This document shows positions 1 through 10,768 of a stretch of 64,000 nucleotides of DNA, one piece after another (within the stretch, counting starts at the first letter, position 1; each line of letters starts with the position of its first letter). The stretch covers positions 17,985,001 to 18,049,000 of the forward strand of contig OY997596.1 of NCBI GenBank assembly GCA_963921825.1, written 5' to 3'. Under the pieces are notes generated by a model. It saw only the letters and a program-made list of their open reading frames with translations, had not been told where the DNA came from and did no database searches. Origin of the DNA: Erodium maritimum (taxonomy: Eukaryota > Streptophyta > Magnoliopsida > Geraniales > Geraniaceae). Position numbers and translations under genes: made by a program.

Positions 1-434
1 TGAAAAACTGTGTTTCACCGCCAAGTATGGCGTTTGAGCAACTAGCGTGAACTAGTAAAGCACGATGATGTGAAGGTCGCGTAAATTCGGAAACGGTTAA
101 AGACCGTGCAGGACCGATAGAAGAGTTATACCGATGAAAGGCGCAGGCACTTGAGTTTCAATTGGTGATCAGATATTTCTTAGGGTGAACCTAAGAAGGA
201 CCCTTAGCGGCTCGACCACGACATAGGCAAATTGGCTCGCAAATTATCATACATTTTGAGAGCGTCAGACAGAACTGGAGTCGTTGCCAAGCAACTTCCA
301 CGTGTACCAAAACTACGGAAGTACACCGCGGACCCCTCGCGTATGAGTCGTGAGCGGTCGTTCCCTGAGATAGGGTCAGTAGGAGCACATTCATTTTAAA
401 TTTCGAGGACGAAATTCTTTTAAGGGGGGTACAC
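1..434 (+). mobile_element. 3' end of Ty3/gypsy internal region
   Basis: Degenerate tail of a gypsy (Tekay/Del-type chromovirus) internal domain. The stretch at 398-430 (TTTCGAGGACGAAATT, then TTTTAAGGGGGG) is the characteristic end of this group: the GAGGACGAA block followed by the purine-rich primer for plus-strand synthesis, directly before the LTR at 435. Codons such as FHVYQNYGS near 297 resemble the end of pol, but frames are broken. The rest of the element lies left of the window. Confidence 0.75.
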
Positions 435-698
435 TGTAAAACCCACTTAATTCTAAAGGGGTAATATTTTGAAAATCGAAACGTTGGGGTAGGAAATCAC
501 TTCGAGTATTTTTGAAAAGAAGAAAATCAAAAAAAAAGGAAAATGGGAAAGATGGACTGAATAAGGGATTGGGCCAGGCTGGGCCCAATCAGAGACACGC
601 CGGCCCAGCTCGCTGAGGTGCGAGGCCCAGCCCAAAGGGGCCGGTTTATAAGGACCAAACCCTAGCTGGAGAGGAACTGTTCATCTCCCCTAACCCTC

Positions 699-783
<85 letters not shown>

Positions 784-2399
784 CGTTACCAAACCCTTAC
801 CGCCGCCTCCTTCTCCGGCCATCTCACCGTTCTCCTTCGATCTTCCACCTGCCAATCCACTTTCCTCCAACTCCCTTACTCACCCGCGACAAAACCCAAC
901 CCAAAGACACGTTTTCCCCTCTTTTCTCCGTCGTCTTCTACTTCGATTCGACGAAACCTCGCCGCCGTTCAAGCCCCGCCGTCCCTAAATCGAGCGCCAC
1001 CAACGACGGTGAGCTCGACTCCTCACCAGATCTACCTCCCCGTCACTTCCCGCCGACGACCCTCGAGTTTTCGAGCTGGGTTTAGGGTTTGACGCGACTG
1101 GAGGACGTCGCCGGAACTCCTGAGCATCAGATCTGGAGTTTTAGCTCCGGCGAACGTCTTCGGTGGTCAGATCCGGACGGAAGGGTTCGTCCCATGCCCT
1201 GGCGACGTTCCCTTCCCTAGCCTTTCCTTCCCTCGCCTCCTGACGCTGTCCCTCCGCCTCTCTACTCCGTGTGCGAGTTCGCCGGACACTAGCGACAGTG
1301 GTCGGAGCTTCGAGTGTCGCCGGGAACTCCTACGGCTCAGACGAGTCGAGAGTATCCGGGCCTTGGGCTGTTCTTCACGCTTTTGGGCCTACGGGGCATT
1401 GGTTAGTGATTCTGCGGGATATTGGTTGTGGACCCTACGGAGCATTGGTTAGTGATTATGCGGGATATTGGTTATGGACCCTGCGGGGCATTGGTTAGTG
1501 ATTATGCGGGATATGGGTTATGGACCCTGCGGTGCATTGGTTAGTGATTCTGCTGGATATTGGTTAAGGACCATGCGGGGTATTGATAGGATGATCATGC
1601 GGGACAATGATTATTGTTGACACGGTATGGTACCTACACCGTTGAGGAGTCCGGTGTAGGATGATAGAATGATTACTTGAGATTCACCCGAGTGTGTGCG
1701 TCCTGCGGGAGCATTACCTCGGTTCCCGATGATCTATGGTCCTTTGGACCGAGGGACAATCCGACATAACACAAGGGCTATTGTGGATCGGAGTATGGGA
1801 TCCGACATGACACAAGAACCTAGTGTTCCGGAGTATTGGGATTGAAGTTGTTAGTGCGATATTCACTTGTTCTCATTTTAATGGTTATCAGATACTTGCA
1901 GTACTTTCCTTTTGATTTCTCATAATACCGTATTTCTTAAGAATTGAGTATTATTTCCTCTTTAGTCTTTTCATAGTATGTTATTGGTTAATGATATTAA
2001 CTGCATATCGTGCCACCGTGCTAAAACCTTTTTTTTTTTTACTAAAATGAGGCTAACCTGTTTATGATTTTCCCTACTGAGCGTAAGCTCACCCCTATTT
2101 GTTTTATCTGTTGTTTATTCATGCGTGATTGATGAGTAGTGGGCTCGAAGCTCGGGAGCTTCCGGAGAGTCTGGGCTTGTTTAGAGACGTCTTGGTAATT
2201 GTATTGAACCTCTTATCTTTTATTTTCTTATTCGGAGCTTGACTCTTATTACAGTTTCCGAAACCATTTTATCGAGTTATTTGATTGGAATTAAACTTTG
2301 AGACTTACTATTGTTGAAAGTTTGCGTTTTATGTTATTATTTTATTCTCAACTCAAGTCACGTCTCGAGTCCGGCCAAAACCGGATTTGGGGCGTGACA
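435..2399 (+). mobile_element. Ty3/gypsy LTR
   Basis: Begins TGTAAAACCC and ends GGGGCGTGACA, the same ends as the solo LTRs near 30.7, 31.1 and 50.4 kb. Preceded by the polypurine tract, so this is the 3' LTR of the element at 1-434. It holds a TATA-like TTTATAAGG at about 645, a long CT repeat, and three to four imperfect copies of a repeat built on GCGGGATATTGGTTATGGACC at about 1390-1600. Later members carry other minisatellites at the same relative place. Length 1,965 bp. The matching duplication would lie outside the window. Confidence 0.8.
701..779. repeat. (CT)n microsatellite
   Basis: Uninterrupted CT dinucleotide run of about 79 bases inside the LTR, just downstream of its TATA-like box, so it would lie in the leader of the element's transcript. 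Confidence 0.95.
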
Positions 2400-2913
2400 C
2401 TAAATGTTTAGGGGCGGTGGAAGGGGGAATCTGCGGTAGCAAACAAGCAATCCCTGAACACCAATACAACATACTTCTACCATATGGCACTAGGCGAGCA
2501 AGCCGAGTGAAAGTGGAATACTGGTGGACCGCCATCTCGCCCGGTATGTCAGCGTGCGTCGTCCTCCCTTGACTGATAATGTTAGAGCTCCTGAACGCGG
2601 GATTGCTGACACCGGACTGGTAGGGGAGATAGATATCGACTATCGATGGTACCCTCGCCATCTAGTTGCCAGGAAGGGGTCACAGTCGACCACCCCCTTC
2701 CTGGGCCACCTCGGACTCATTCTTGGAGGCGGGGGTGCTTGTGGCCCCCGCCGCTGCTACCTATGATCCCCCATCGGACGCCATCGAACCCTCTGACTCC
2801 TCTGGCTCCTTCTCTCTGCTCATTACATAAGATAGTTATATGTAAAAAAGAAGTACTAATTGGTTCAATTATTGATTTTTTTTGTTTAAAATAAAATGAG
2901 AATAAATCAAACT
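2400..2913. other. Stretch with no recognised feature
   Basis: Open frames of 60-100 codons exist on both strands, but none has recognisable domains. Base composition changes from GC-rich (2400-2810) to AT-rich (2820-2913). It may be older repeat debris, but I see no termini. Confidence 0.5.
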
Positions 2914-3782
2914 AACACTACAAACTGAAAACGTATGGCTCTTTGCTAGGGTTTTGAGAGCCATGCCGTCGTCCACCCTTCATGGCCATGGCTATGGCAA
3001 TTGCCATAGCCTATCCCATGGTTTTTCTCCTCTCTTCTTCTCAACCTCTCCTTTGCACTTTCTCTTTGGATCCTGCGAAGCTTTTTCTTGTTAGGGGTTC
3101 TTTCAAGCTGTCCTTAGCCACCGCGACGTTGGTCGTCTCCTGCGACCAACGGAGTACCTCCCGATCTGCTTCGGTCTCCCCTCTTCCCTAGGGGTTTCTG
3201 TCTCTACAGCCGTCGTCCTTGATGCTGCCGCCGCCGCCCCTAGAGACGTCTCAGGTGTTGCAGCAGCCGGCTCTACCGCAGCCGTTGTGTCCTTCTCCCT
3301 GGCTTCCACCGCCGCAACCGCCTCGTCCCCTTTCATTATTATGGCTCTGGCTAATCGAAATGGTCTCGTTCATGCTGTTTGAGTTTGTCTTTGCAGGATC
3401 ATTATCTACCGCTCAAAGTATCATAGAGTTCTTCAGGGAGGGGAGCATCGGGACTGGCCCGACAATGCGCTGCCTCCCCTATCACTTTTACCGTCGAAGG
3501 TCCCTCTGGATCTCTGATACTTCTTACCTATCCGTTCTTTCACTTGCCCTTTTGGCATCACAAAATACCCTTGTGTCGGTTATGATATTCATATTCTGTC
3601 ATTTCCTTTGGAGCACCAATTCAAAACCGTCGAAGACGATTCTACTGTGCAAAGAATAACAAACATTTTTAAATATTCTTGCCCTGTTTTTCGTGGTCAG
3701 AAAGTCTCTGATGTACTTTATTATAGTCCCACAAACTAATTAATAAAATTCTGTACCTTTCGCTAAAAAAAACACTACAAAC
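2914..3782 (+). mobile_element. Short LINE-type insertion with 12-bp target duplication
   Basis: Flanked by the direct repeat AACACTACAAAC at 2914-2925 and 3771-3782. The inserted 845 bp end in an A-rich tail (CTAAAAAAA, 3764-3770), as expected for target-primed reverse transcription. The last about 100 bases resemble the 3' end of the insertion at 58519-59502 (both have a TTCRTGGTCAGA block and then CTGATG-ACT), so both belong to one family. The GC-rich 5' part starts with GCTAGGGTTTTGAG and has no intact protein frame. Probably an internally deleted or non-autonomous L1 derivative. Confidence 0.75.
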
Positions 3783-4091
3783 CTAGGTGTGATGAGCTGT
3801 TTTTCTTTCCAATAGAATAATCTTTAATCTATATTCTTGACGCGGAAACTTTATTTTTGTTGGCGGAAGAGGAATTGATAGTTGGTGTCCACAAACTCGT
3901 CTTTCCAAGGCGATGGATGGCATGTGTGTAAATACGAGTAAAGACAAAGGGCATGTGTGGAAGACGAAGCCACTTATAAGTCCATCCAGCTCGCAGCTGT
4001 AGCCCAACACACAGCACCATTCAACAGCACAGACACAGCGAAGAAAAGAAGAAACCTGAGGAAAATCCAGATTCAACCAGGATCAGGATCG

Positions 4092-4421
4092 ATGGCTAGG
4101 AACTTCTCGGTCCTCGTGATCATCTGCGCCGTGGCGGTGGCTTGTCTGATCAGCGCCGTCCAGGGAGGAGCGGAGCACGGGGAGCTGGTGGGGTGGATGG
4201 CCACCGGATCGGCGGGGCTGGACGGAGGGTTGGAGTTCGACATGGACTCGGAGATAAACAGGCGCATCTTAGCGACGAGGAGGTACATCAGCTACGGAGC
4301 GCTGCAGAGGAACACGGTGCCGTGCTCACGACGCGGCGCCTCGTACTACAACTGCCAGCCAGGGGCTCAGTCCAACCCCTACAGCCGCGGCTGCAGCGCC
4401 ATCTCAAGGTGCAGGCGTTGA
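4092..4421 (+). CDS. RALF: RALF preproprotein (rapid alkalinization factor, RALF33/23-like)
   Basis: Encodes a 109-residue secreted peptide hormone precursor. RALFs act in the apoplast, are perceived by CrRLK1L receptor kinases with LLG co-receptors, raise extracellular pH and modulate growth and immunity (family knowledge). Seen here: an N-terminal hydrophobic signal peptide (residues about 5-25), an acidic propeptide, the RRIL site typically cut by the S1P subtilase (about residues 57-60), then the mature peptide with the YISYGAL receptor-binding motif and four cysteines in the RALF spacing (C...C...C....C), ending CRR. The start is the ATG at 4092, immediately before the signal peptide; an in-frame upstream extension from 3957 lacks a signal sequence and is probably 5' UTR. 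A TATA-like CTTATAAG lies at 3973. Single exon, as usual for the family. The gene looks intact although bracketed by transposons. Confidence 0.95.
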   Translation: MARNFSVLVIICAVAVACLISAVQGGAEHGELVGWMATGSAGLDGGLEFDMDSEINRRILATRRYISYGALQRNTVPCSRRGASYYNCQPGAQSNPYSRGCSAISRCRR

Positions 4422-5143
4422 TTTCATTTCGTCTTTAGGGTTCTGAAACTCTATGTTATTGAGTTTGTATCGCCTGTAAAAGTAAAGGGATTCTTTATTT
4501 ATTTATTATTCTTTTTTTCACACACATATATATGTTAATCTCGTTATCAGTATTTGAATGTTCATTGAAGATGAAATTGGGATCTGTGGCTAATGGGGTT
4601 CAGTTTCTTATGATCTACCCATTTGGGTTTGTTTGAATTGGATTTGGAACTGTGAGCTGTGTTGGTTGCAGATTCAAAACAGGTTTATTGGGGATTAAGA
4701 AGAGAAAGAGAGAATAATTTTGAGCTTCGATATATTGGTTTTGGTGGGATGAAATCAATTGCATAATCTATTGCATCTATGTGATTTGAATTATTTATGT
4801 TCAGTTATCAATTACATACATTACATGTATTTTTGTTCATTCACTGCTATGAACTTGTTGTTTGATCACTACTGCTTAACTGGCTGTAATGGAAGAAAAG
4901 CAGTTGCTGGATTAGAAGAGCCTAGATTCTGTCATATTTTCAATTTGGAATTCACAAAAAGATGTTAGATTTAATAAAGATTACTCAATCTAGAAACCTC
5001 AACAACTGCTAGTGCTTGGATACATATTGATTTAGGTTAGAATAAAAATTTGATTGTTCATAAAAGAAATGTTGGTGTCATTCATTTGACAAGTGTGTTC
5101 GTGTCTAGGATAACTAAAAAACTAGGGATAGATAGTATTATCC
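4422..5143. other. RALF 3' flank and intergenic DNA
   Basis: AT-rich. The 3' UTR probably ends in the T-rich region at 4490-4520. No further gene or repeat is recognised before the Harbinger-like element at 5147. Confidence 0.5.
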
Positions 5144-5467
5144 TAAGACCATCTGCAACGGTGGTGGCAGGCGTGCCGTTGCAGGGCATGCGAAGGCTTT
5201 GTCACGATTCGTCGTTACAAAGGGGTCGTGGCACGGTGTCGTTGTAGGATTCTGTAACGACGTGACGCGTCGTTGCAGTTCCAACGACTAGTCGGCAGCC
5301 CACTCACTAGCCGACATGTGACGGCGCTGAATTAAAAAATAACTAATTTTTACTATATATACAGATTGACCTCTACCTCAAAAATCACTCATTCTCTTTT
5401 ACACACAAGATCCCTTGCTTCATTTCTTCTTATCTGCTTCTCTCGAATTTTTTCCCTTTGATTCACA

Positions 5468-6583
5468 ATGGACTACGGTAGCAACCTCCAATTCGTATAT
5501 GATACGTTGAACTATGACGACGCCGACTCTCAACACACCAAAGAAGACCTCATGGCGAGTATCGAATCATACACCCATCTCCTCAACTCGACCCAATCAA
5601 CGCCACTTCCCCCATTCAACCCTCTCCAATATACCTAATGGACATAGTCGCAATTCCCCACCGAGCAACCTTTGCAATCCGTTCCGGTCACACAATCGAG
5701 GAGGAAGGGGAAGGGGAAGAAGCTTGCATCTACATCGACTAAAGCTCTGCGGCTGAAGTGGTCCATCCCGGAGGAGGAAAGTTTGGCGAGTTCGTGGCTC
5801 AACAATTCTCTAGACCCCATCACAGTAAAGAACCAGAGGAACGACATGTACTGGAAAAAAGTACATGCTGAGTTCCATTCGACGAGAAAGGAAGACGACC
5901 CATTTCGGGAGTGGGGTCCTTGCAAAGGACCACTAACATCAGATCAACAAAAGAGTCACAAATTTCTAGGAGAAGTATACCAACTTTGAGAACGATCTTA
6001 TAAGCGGGAGGAGCGAGGCTGACTTCATTGCAGCGGCTGAACGGGCGTACAAGTCGGAGGGCCACGAGTTTACTTGGAAGCATGTTTTGAGGATCGTGAG
6101 GATGTAATCGAAGTGGCAACATCGCAAGGTCCCACAATGTGACGTTGACATCGACCTCGACACCGGAAGTGAAGCAACCAAGCGTACAAGGTTGGACGAG
6201 TCTCGCACCTACACATCGGGAGATGGAGCCGACCACGAGTTAACCTCACTTGCAAGGGAGGAATGACTGGTCGGCCAGAAAAGAGCCAAGACCAAGGCTC
6301 GAGGCAAAGGAAAACAAATGGACCCCCCTCCCCCGTCGACAACGTTACCACCTGAGCAAATGCAGTTTCTGACAGAGTATGCTAAAACCCAGAATGAAAT
6401 GAGTGAGCGGGAAGAGAGAACTGTTGCGCACAAACATAATCTCGAAGATACCAGATTCAGGAGCGAGTTATGGCGATGTTGGACCGAGTAGTTGACCAAG
6501 ACACCACCAACATGTCCGAGGAGGATCAGAAGACTCGTCGCGCTCTCATTGAAAGCCTGGCGAAACGTTTGGAGTCACTTTAG
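5468..6583 (+). pseudogene. Harbinger accessory ORF (Myb/SANT-like, NAM-associated C-terminus), decayed
   Basis: Reading from the ATG at 5468, two in-frame stops occur at about 5636-5650. A trihelix/SANT-like stretch follows (KWSIPEEESLASSWLNNS, 5758-5811, then DMYWKKVHAEF), then a C-terminal region typical of proteins annotated as NAM-associated or 'glutathione S-transferase T3-like', which are the Myb-like partners of PIF transposases. Further stops and frameshifts lie near 5985, 6106 and 6265. In intact elements this protein binds DNA and helps import the transposase into the nucleus (family knowledge). Not functional here. Confidence 0.6.
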
Positions 6584-6879
6584 TTTGGTTTTTAATTTAT
6601 GTAATAGAAAAAATATAGTTGCACTTGTTGTAGTTTGGTTTTTCATGTAGTTAATAAATTTATTTTAAAAAATTAGGTTTTTATCGAATTTTTTGTGCCT
6701 CGATCTTTGTGCCCGGTTACTATTTGGGAATAGTAACCGTGTGGGTCGTCGTTGCCACGCCGACCCCCTCTCCCTCCCTTCCTATAAATACCACTCACTT
6801 CTCCCTCAAAATCTCACACATTTCTCCATATCTCTCTCTCCCTCTCTTAAACTCCCTCAATTCATCCTTCATATTTGCA

Positions 6880-7284
6880 ATGTCGGGGGTTTCGTCTTCT
6901 TGGGCAACCGATCCATTATGGTCGACAAAGGTGGAGATGCATTTGGTGGTGAATTGGCTAACCTTTGTCGAGGTCCGGGGAAAGTACTAGCATGAACTCT
7001 ACCTCGCTTTCGTTCAAATCGGAGATGAAGCGTGGCCGAAGAGGACGGAGAAGCAGATGAAGGATCATTTCCAAAAGATGAGCAAAAAGTGCAAGGCCTT
7101 CGATAAGATAGACCGGAAACGTCTCAACGACCCTAGGAAAAGAGCAACCGAGGAAGACATCTATGCTGCGACCGTGATTGATTATGAAAAAGAGCACGGG
7201 CTATGGACAAAAAAACGTGTTGTGTGGGAGACGCTCAAAGATGACGGGAAGTGGCGTCTGCACATTGGAGCCGTTATAAATTAG
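6880..7284 (+). pseudogene. Second Harbinger accessory ORF fragment, one stop
   Basis: ATG at 6880 opens a frame with WSTKVEMHLVVNWL (SANT-like first helix) and, after an in-frame TAG at 6988-6990, KRTEKQMKDHFQKMSKKCKAF and a frame continuing to 7284. It resembles the same Myb/SANT-type partner protein as the 5468 copy but is a different, shorter copy. It has its own promoter-like upstream region (TATAAATA at 6783). Confidence 0.5.
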
Positions 7285-7549
7285 GTTAATTATCGTATAT
7301 TTAATTATCGTAGGTTACTTAGGTTAATGAGTATGTTGGATTTGTGGCTTTAAATAAAAATAATATCTATATTTGGGGTGATTTTGGAAATATGGAAAGT
7401 TCATACAATGACTCCATACTACTAGGCATAGTTCGCCATTTGAGAGGTCATGCTATGAGGTAATGGTATGGAGAAGAGAGAAAACAAAAAAAATGCTCTT
7501 ACCATGGCTCCATACCACTAGTCATAATATACCATTGTGGATGCTCTAA

Positions 7550-8199
7550 GTCCTATCTACACACTTAGGATAAAAATTTCATCGGAAGGATACCCTAGGT
7601 GGACATTTTTAAAAGGGCAAGGAGTGATGAGAGACCAAGATAAATTGAAACAAATCCAATCCGATCATTTTTCCAGTAATAATCAGTCATGACCGATGAA
7701 CTGTCAGCAAACACTGTTTCAAAAAAAAAAAATTATTGATCTAAAGTGTCAAACACATTGATTTAAATTTTTAACTAATGGATTTCGAAAATGAGACCAT
7801 TTTTAAACTTTGACGCAACATGAATGAGAATGTATTTTTCGATCGATGAACAAAAAATTGTAAAACTGACTATATGTATATTTACTTAAAATAGTTGTGA
7901 CATGTAGTGTAACGAGAAAACATTCTTATTTTAAAACATTGAAGTCGTGTGATTGTCACATACCTGTATACAGAAAAACAATTGAGAAATGTGATTTGCA
8001 AAAATAAAAATAGAACATCCACGATATTCACAAAACACATACAACTTACGCTAAGTCTTTATAGTTGTTCTTTGTTTTTCTCTCTTATAGCCTCCAGTAC
8101 AATAAAGTAAATTTAAAGGCAACGTGAGTTAATACAACTTTAAAGTTATTATCATTTTGAATTAATCGGATCGTTTAGATTGAATTAGAATAACTAATG
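7550..8199. other. AT-rich intergenic DNA
   Basis: No gene, terminal repeat or tandem array recognised. Confidence 0.5.
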
Positions 8200-10209
8200 G
8201 GACAACTCTCAACGACCCGGTAGTAATAAACCCTAGTTACTCTCTTTTGCTTCCTTAATGGTGCTCCCACCGTTCTCCTCCTCCACTTCCTTACCTCTCC
8301 CTCCCTCCCCCCTCCAACAGTGCTATCTGCTCCTTCCACCCCGCCATGTCTTCTTCCCACCATCCCTCCCTGTCTGACCGTGGCTTTAACCAAATCGGAA
8401 CGGGTACATAAGACCTATAAAAAGCACACCCCTACTTCGGAGATCACGACGCCTCCTTCCTTAGCTCTAGTGTCGTTGGTTTTCTTTGAGGGCCCCGATT
8501 TTTCCATTGGAGGCTCTGCTGTGGAACCACTCCCGGTACGTATCCTACCTCTGCAACCATCTCAGGAGATTGTACGTCTCTAGCGAGCCCCTAGGAAGCC
8601 GAGGAAGTTATCGACCAAGGATCCACCCGTCCCGACGCTGCTTCTAACCGGTTCACTAAACTTTATGCATGTTACGCGTCCTATGCCTGGGGTACCTCTA
8701 TTAACTCTGGCATTATCCAATAGCCTGTCGATGATTCTTGCGTCGTAGCCTTCCACGTTCTCGTTGACGGTGGGACAGGGTGAACCCATCTCTCGTTGGA
8801 AACCCTTTCGCCTTTAGTTTTCTTCCATGGCCCTATGGATAACCCAGCCCAGGTGGTGTTGACGAGCATGAGGGGTTGACGAACGGGTATCCTCTAACAG
8901 GTGCTCCACAGGCCGCATTGACGGGCGTTATGCCGACCCTACTACTATCACCTTCCTCTGCTAGAACGCCTCCTCATCATGAGGTATTGTCAAGCGTAGA
9001 GGTCAACCAAGCATCCATGAGACGGAGTTCACTATCATCGTTGAGAGGGTATGTGGTCGTTGGTGACAGCCACATTCTCTTCGCTGGACAGATAGACATT
9101 ACGTTAGAGACATGTGCACCGCTATCGGATGAGAATGTCAGTGTTCGTGTCCCAACATCACAGTTGTCAATTCCTCTCTCCTCGGACGCCCACTAGGGAG
9201 TTGAGGCTTATAATTCGCGGTTGGGGACCGGGAGCGAAGGGGTTTGTTTTAAAAGACCTCTCTTTGGGGGTTTACGCGTTATATTTCGCGTCTAAGGTGG
9301 CGATGGAGAATGTCCGTCGGAGTGAGCCCTGGTGCTTCTGGCGTTACCCCCTTATTCTAACAGAGCTCACACCCGAAGGTCTTATGCTTTGACCGGATCC
9401 AGCTGTGGGCACAAGTCTAGGGACTCCCTCAAATGGTATTCACAATCACCATCATACCTATGGTGGGGGATACGCTGGGAGAATATGTCACGGTTCACGC
9501 GGATAAGTAGGGCTTATACTCGGGAGGTAAGATCTGGGTGCGATTCTGGCACTCAATTGGTCAGCCCCTTCAGAGTTCTAGGCTTTTAGGAATTTCTTCA
9601 ACCAATACGGTCACCCTGAAGTATGAATGACTGTCCATGTTCTGCTTTAATTATGCCAAGGTAGACCATGCGGTGGCTGAATGTGCTCTCCTCTCGAACT
9701 CATAGGAGTCCCTCTATATTGTGTATCTTTAGCCGTGGACAGTGTTCTAGATATTGGAAAACTAGTTCCACGGGAGTGGGTGGAGCCACCTCTGATGCTG
9801 TCTCTGAAGATTCCCCTGGGCTTCCCTCCGTTTCAAACACAGAAACTTGTAGTAGGGCCTACCGTCTTGCATGCACAACCTGTCTATGTGGAGACTTCCA
9901 GCCCGTTCAGGGCCAAACGCCCGTTTGGTAGGGCAGAAGACACCTTGGTGACAACTATTGTCCTATACAGCCCTCAGCCTGACCGCGTACTGCCCTCATG
10001 AGAGGCTCGGCGAAAGAGACTGTCCTGTCTAAAAACAAGGACAGGGGAACAACAAGAGGAGCTAAAAAAGAAAAGGGCTGGAAATAGTCCCCCCTAAAAC
10101 AATGATAGGATGTGAGATGTCTTGGAGAATTGACAGCCCCCAACTTTCGGGGTCTTCTTGTACCGCATTACCATATGAAAAAAATAAAGGTCTCGTACGC
10201 TAAAAAGAA
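8200..10209 (+). pseudogene. L1-type LINE ORF1 remnant (DUF4283-like), 3' truncated
   Basis: A multiply broken reading frame. At about 9190-9390 it reads as a DUF4283-type gag domain of plant LINEs (SLGVYALYFASKVAMENVRR, then EPWCFWRYPLIL). About 500 bases downstream a lysine/arginine-rich end and PPKTMIG resemble the ORF1-ORF2 junction of plant L1 elements. Many stops and frameshifts are present. The copia element at 10215 is inserted at or near its right end. No A-tail or target duplication was found for the LINE itself. Confidence 0.55.
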
Positions 10210-10214
10210 GTAAC

Positions 10215-10527
10215 TGTTGTAGAATAATTATAAGAATTAAGAGCTTTTGTAATGTAACTAAGCAAATACAAAATTTTAATGGACACACGGTATACGAAAA
10301 CAAGAACAAGGGTGTTGCAAGCCTTTTTCACTTCATGTTTTTGTATCTACCAATAGCAAATGAGAGATCCATATTTATAGGCTCAAAAGCAAACCTACTC
10401 TACACGCATGTCACCATTTAATTGGTGGTAACAATGTTCACCATTGACCTTTACATGAAACATGGTACATGTCTTGCTCTTAGATATGGAGTATGGGGTC
10501 CAATAAAATAATGTACCAATTACAACA
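10215..10527 (-). repeat. Copia 3' LTR
   Basis: 313 bp, nearly identical to 16057-16369. On the minus strand the polypurine tract AAGGGGGAG (10528-10536) abuts it, marking it as the 3' LTR. Confidence 0.95.
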
Positions 10528-10768
10528 CTCCCCCTTGGACACCATACTCATAAGATAACACTTGATGTGCTTCAAGCTTAGGTTGCCTCGTTAAAACATG
10601 TAAGGAAAAGAGTGCAACACGCAAACGTGCTTGAAGTTGTGCTTGATGCTGTCTCGTTAAAAACCTTTCCAAGAAAACCCTGTGGGACAAAACTTGGATA
10701 AGGGAAAAAGAGTACAGCGCACAAAACTCGCTCCCCCTCATCGTTACTCCCCCTGATGACTGAGGAGG

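Larger units (their letters stand above)
5147..7546 (+). mobile_element. PIF/Harbinger-like element, transposase absent
   Basis: The left end GACCATCTGCAACGG and the inverted right end GAGCATCCACAATGG (read on minus) are PIF/Harbinger-type terminal inverted repeats, flanked by TAA at 5144-5146 and 7547-7549, the 3-bp target preferred by this superfamily. Inside are two decayed genes of the Myb/SANT-like ORF that accompanies Harbinger transposases, but no transposase, so this is a non-autonomous or internally rearranged copy. The ends are diverged, so it is old. The presence of two such ORFs suggests one copy nested in, or fused to, another. Confidence 0.65.

Noticed and set aside
2353..2766. 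Overlapping 80-102-codon frames
   Set aside because: No recognisable domain, overlaps an LTR end, frames on both strands equally open.
3103..3659. 77- and 146-codon frames
   Set aside because: Inside the short LINE-type insertion; Ala/Thr- or Leu/Pro-rich composition with no domain.
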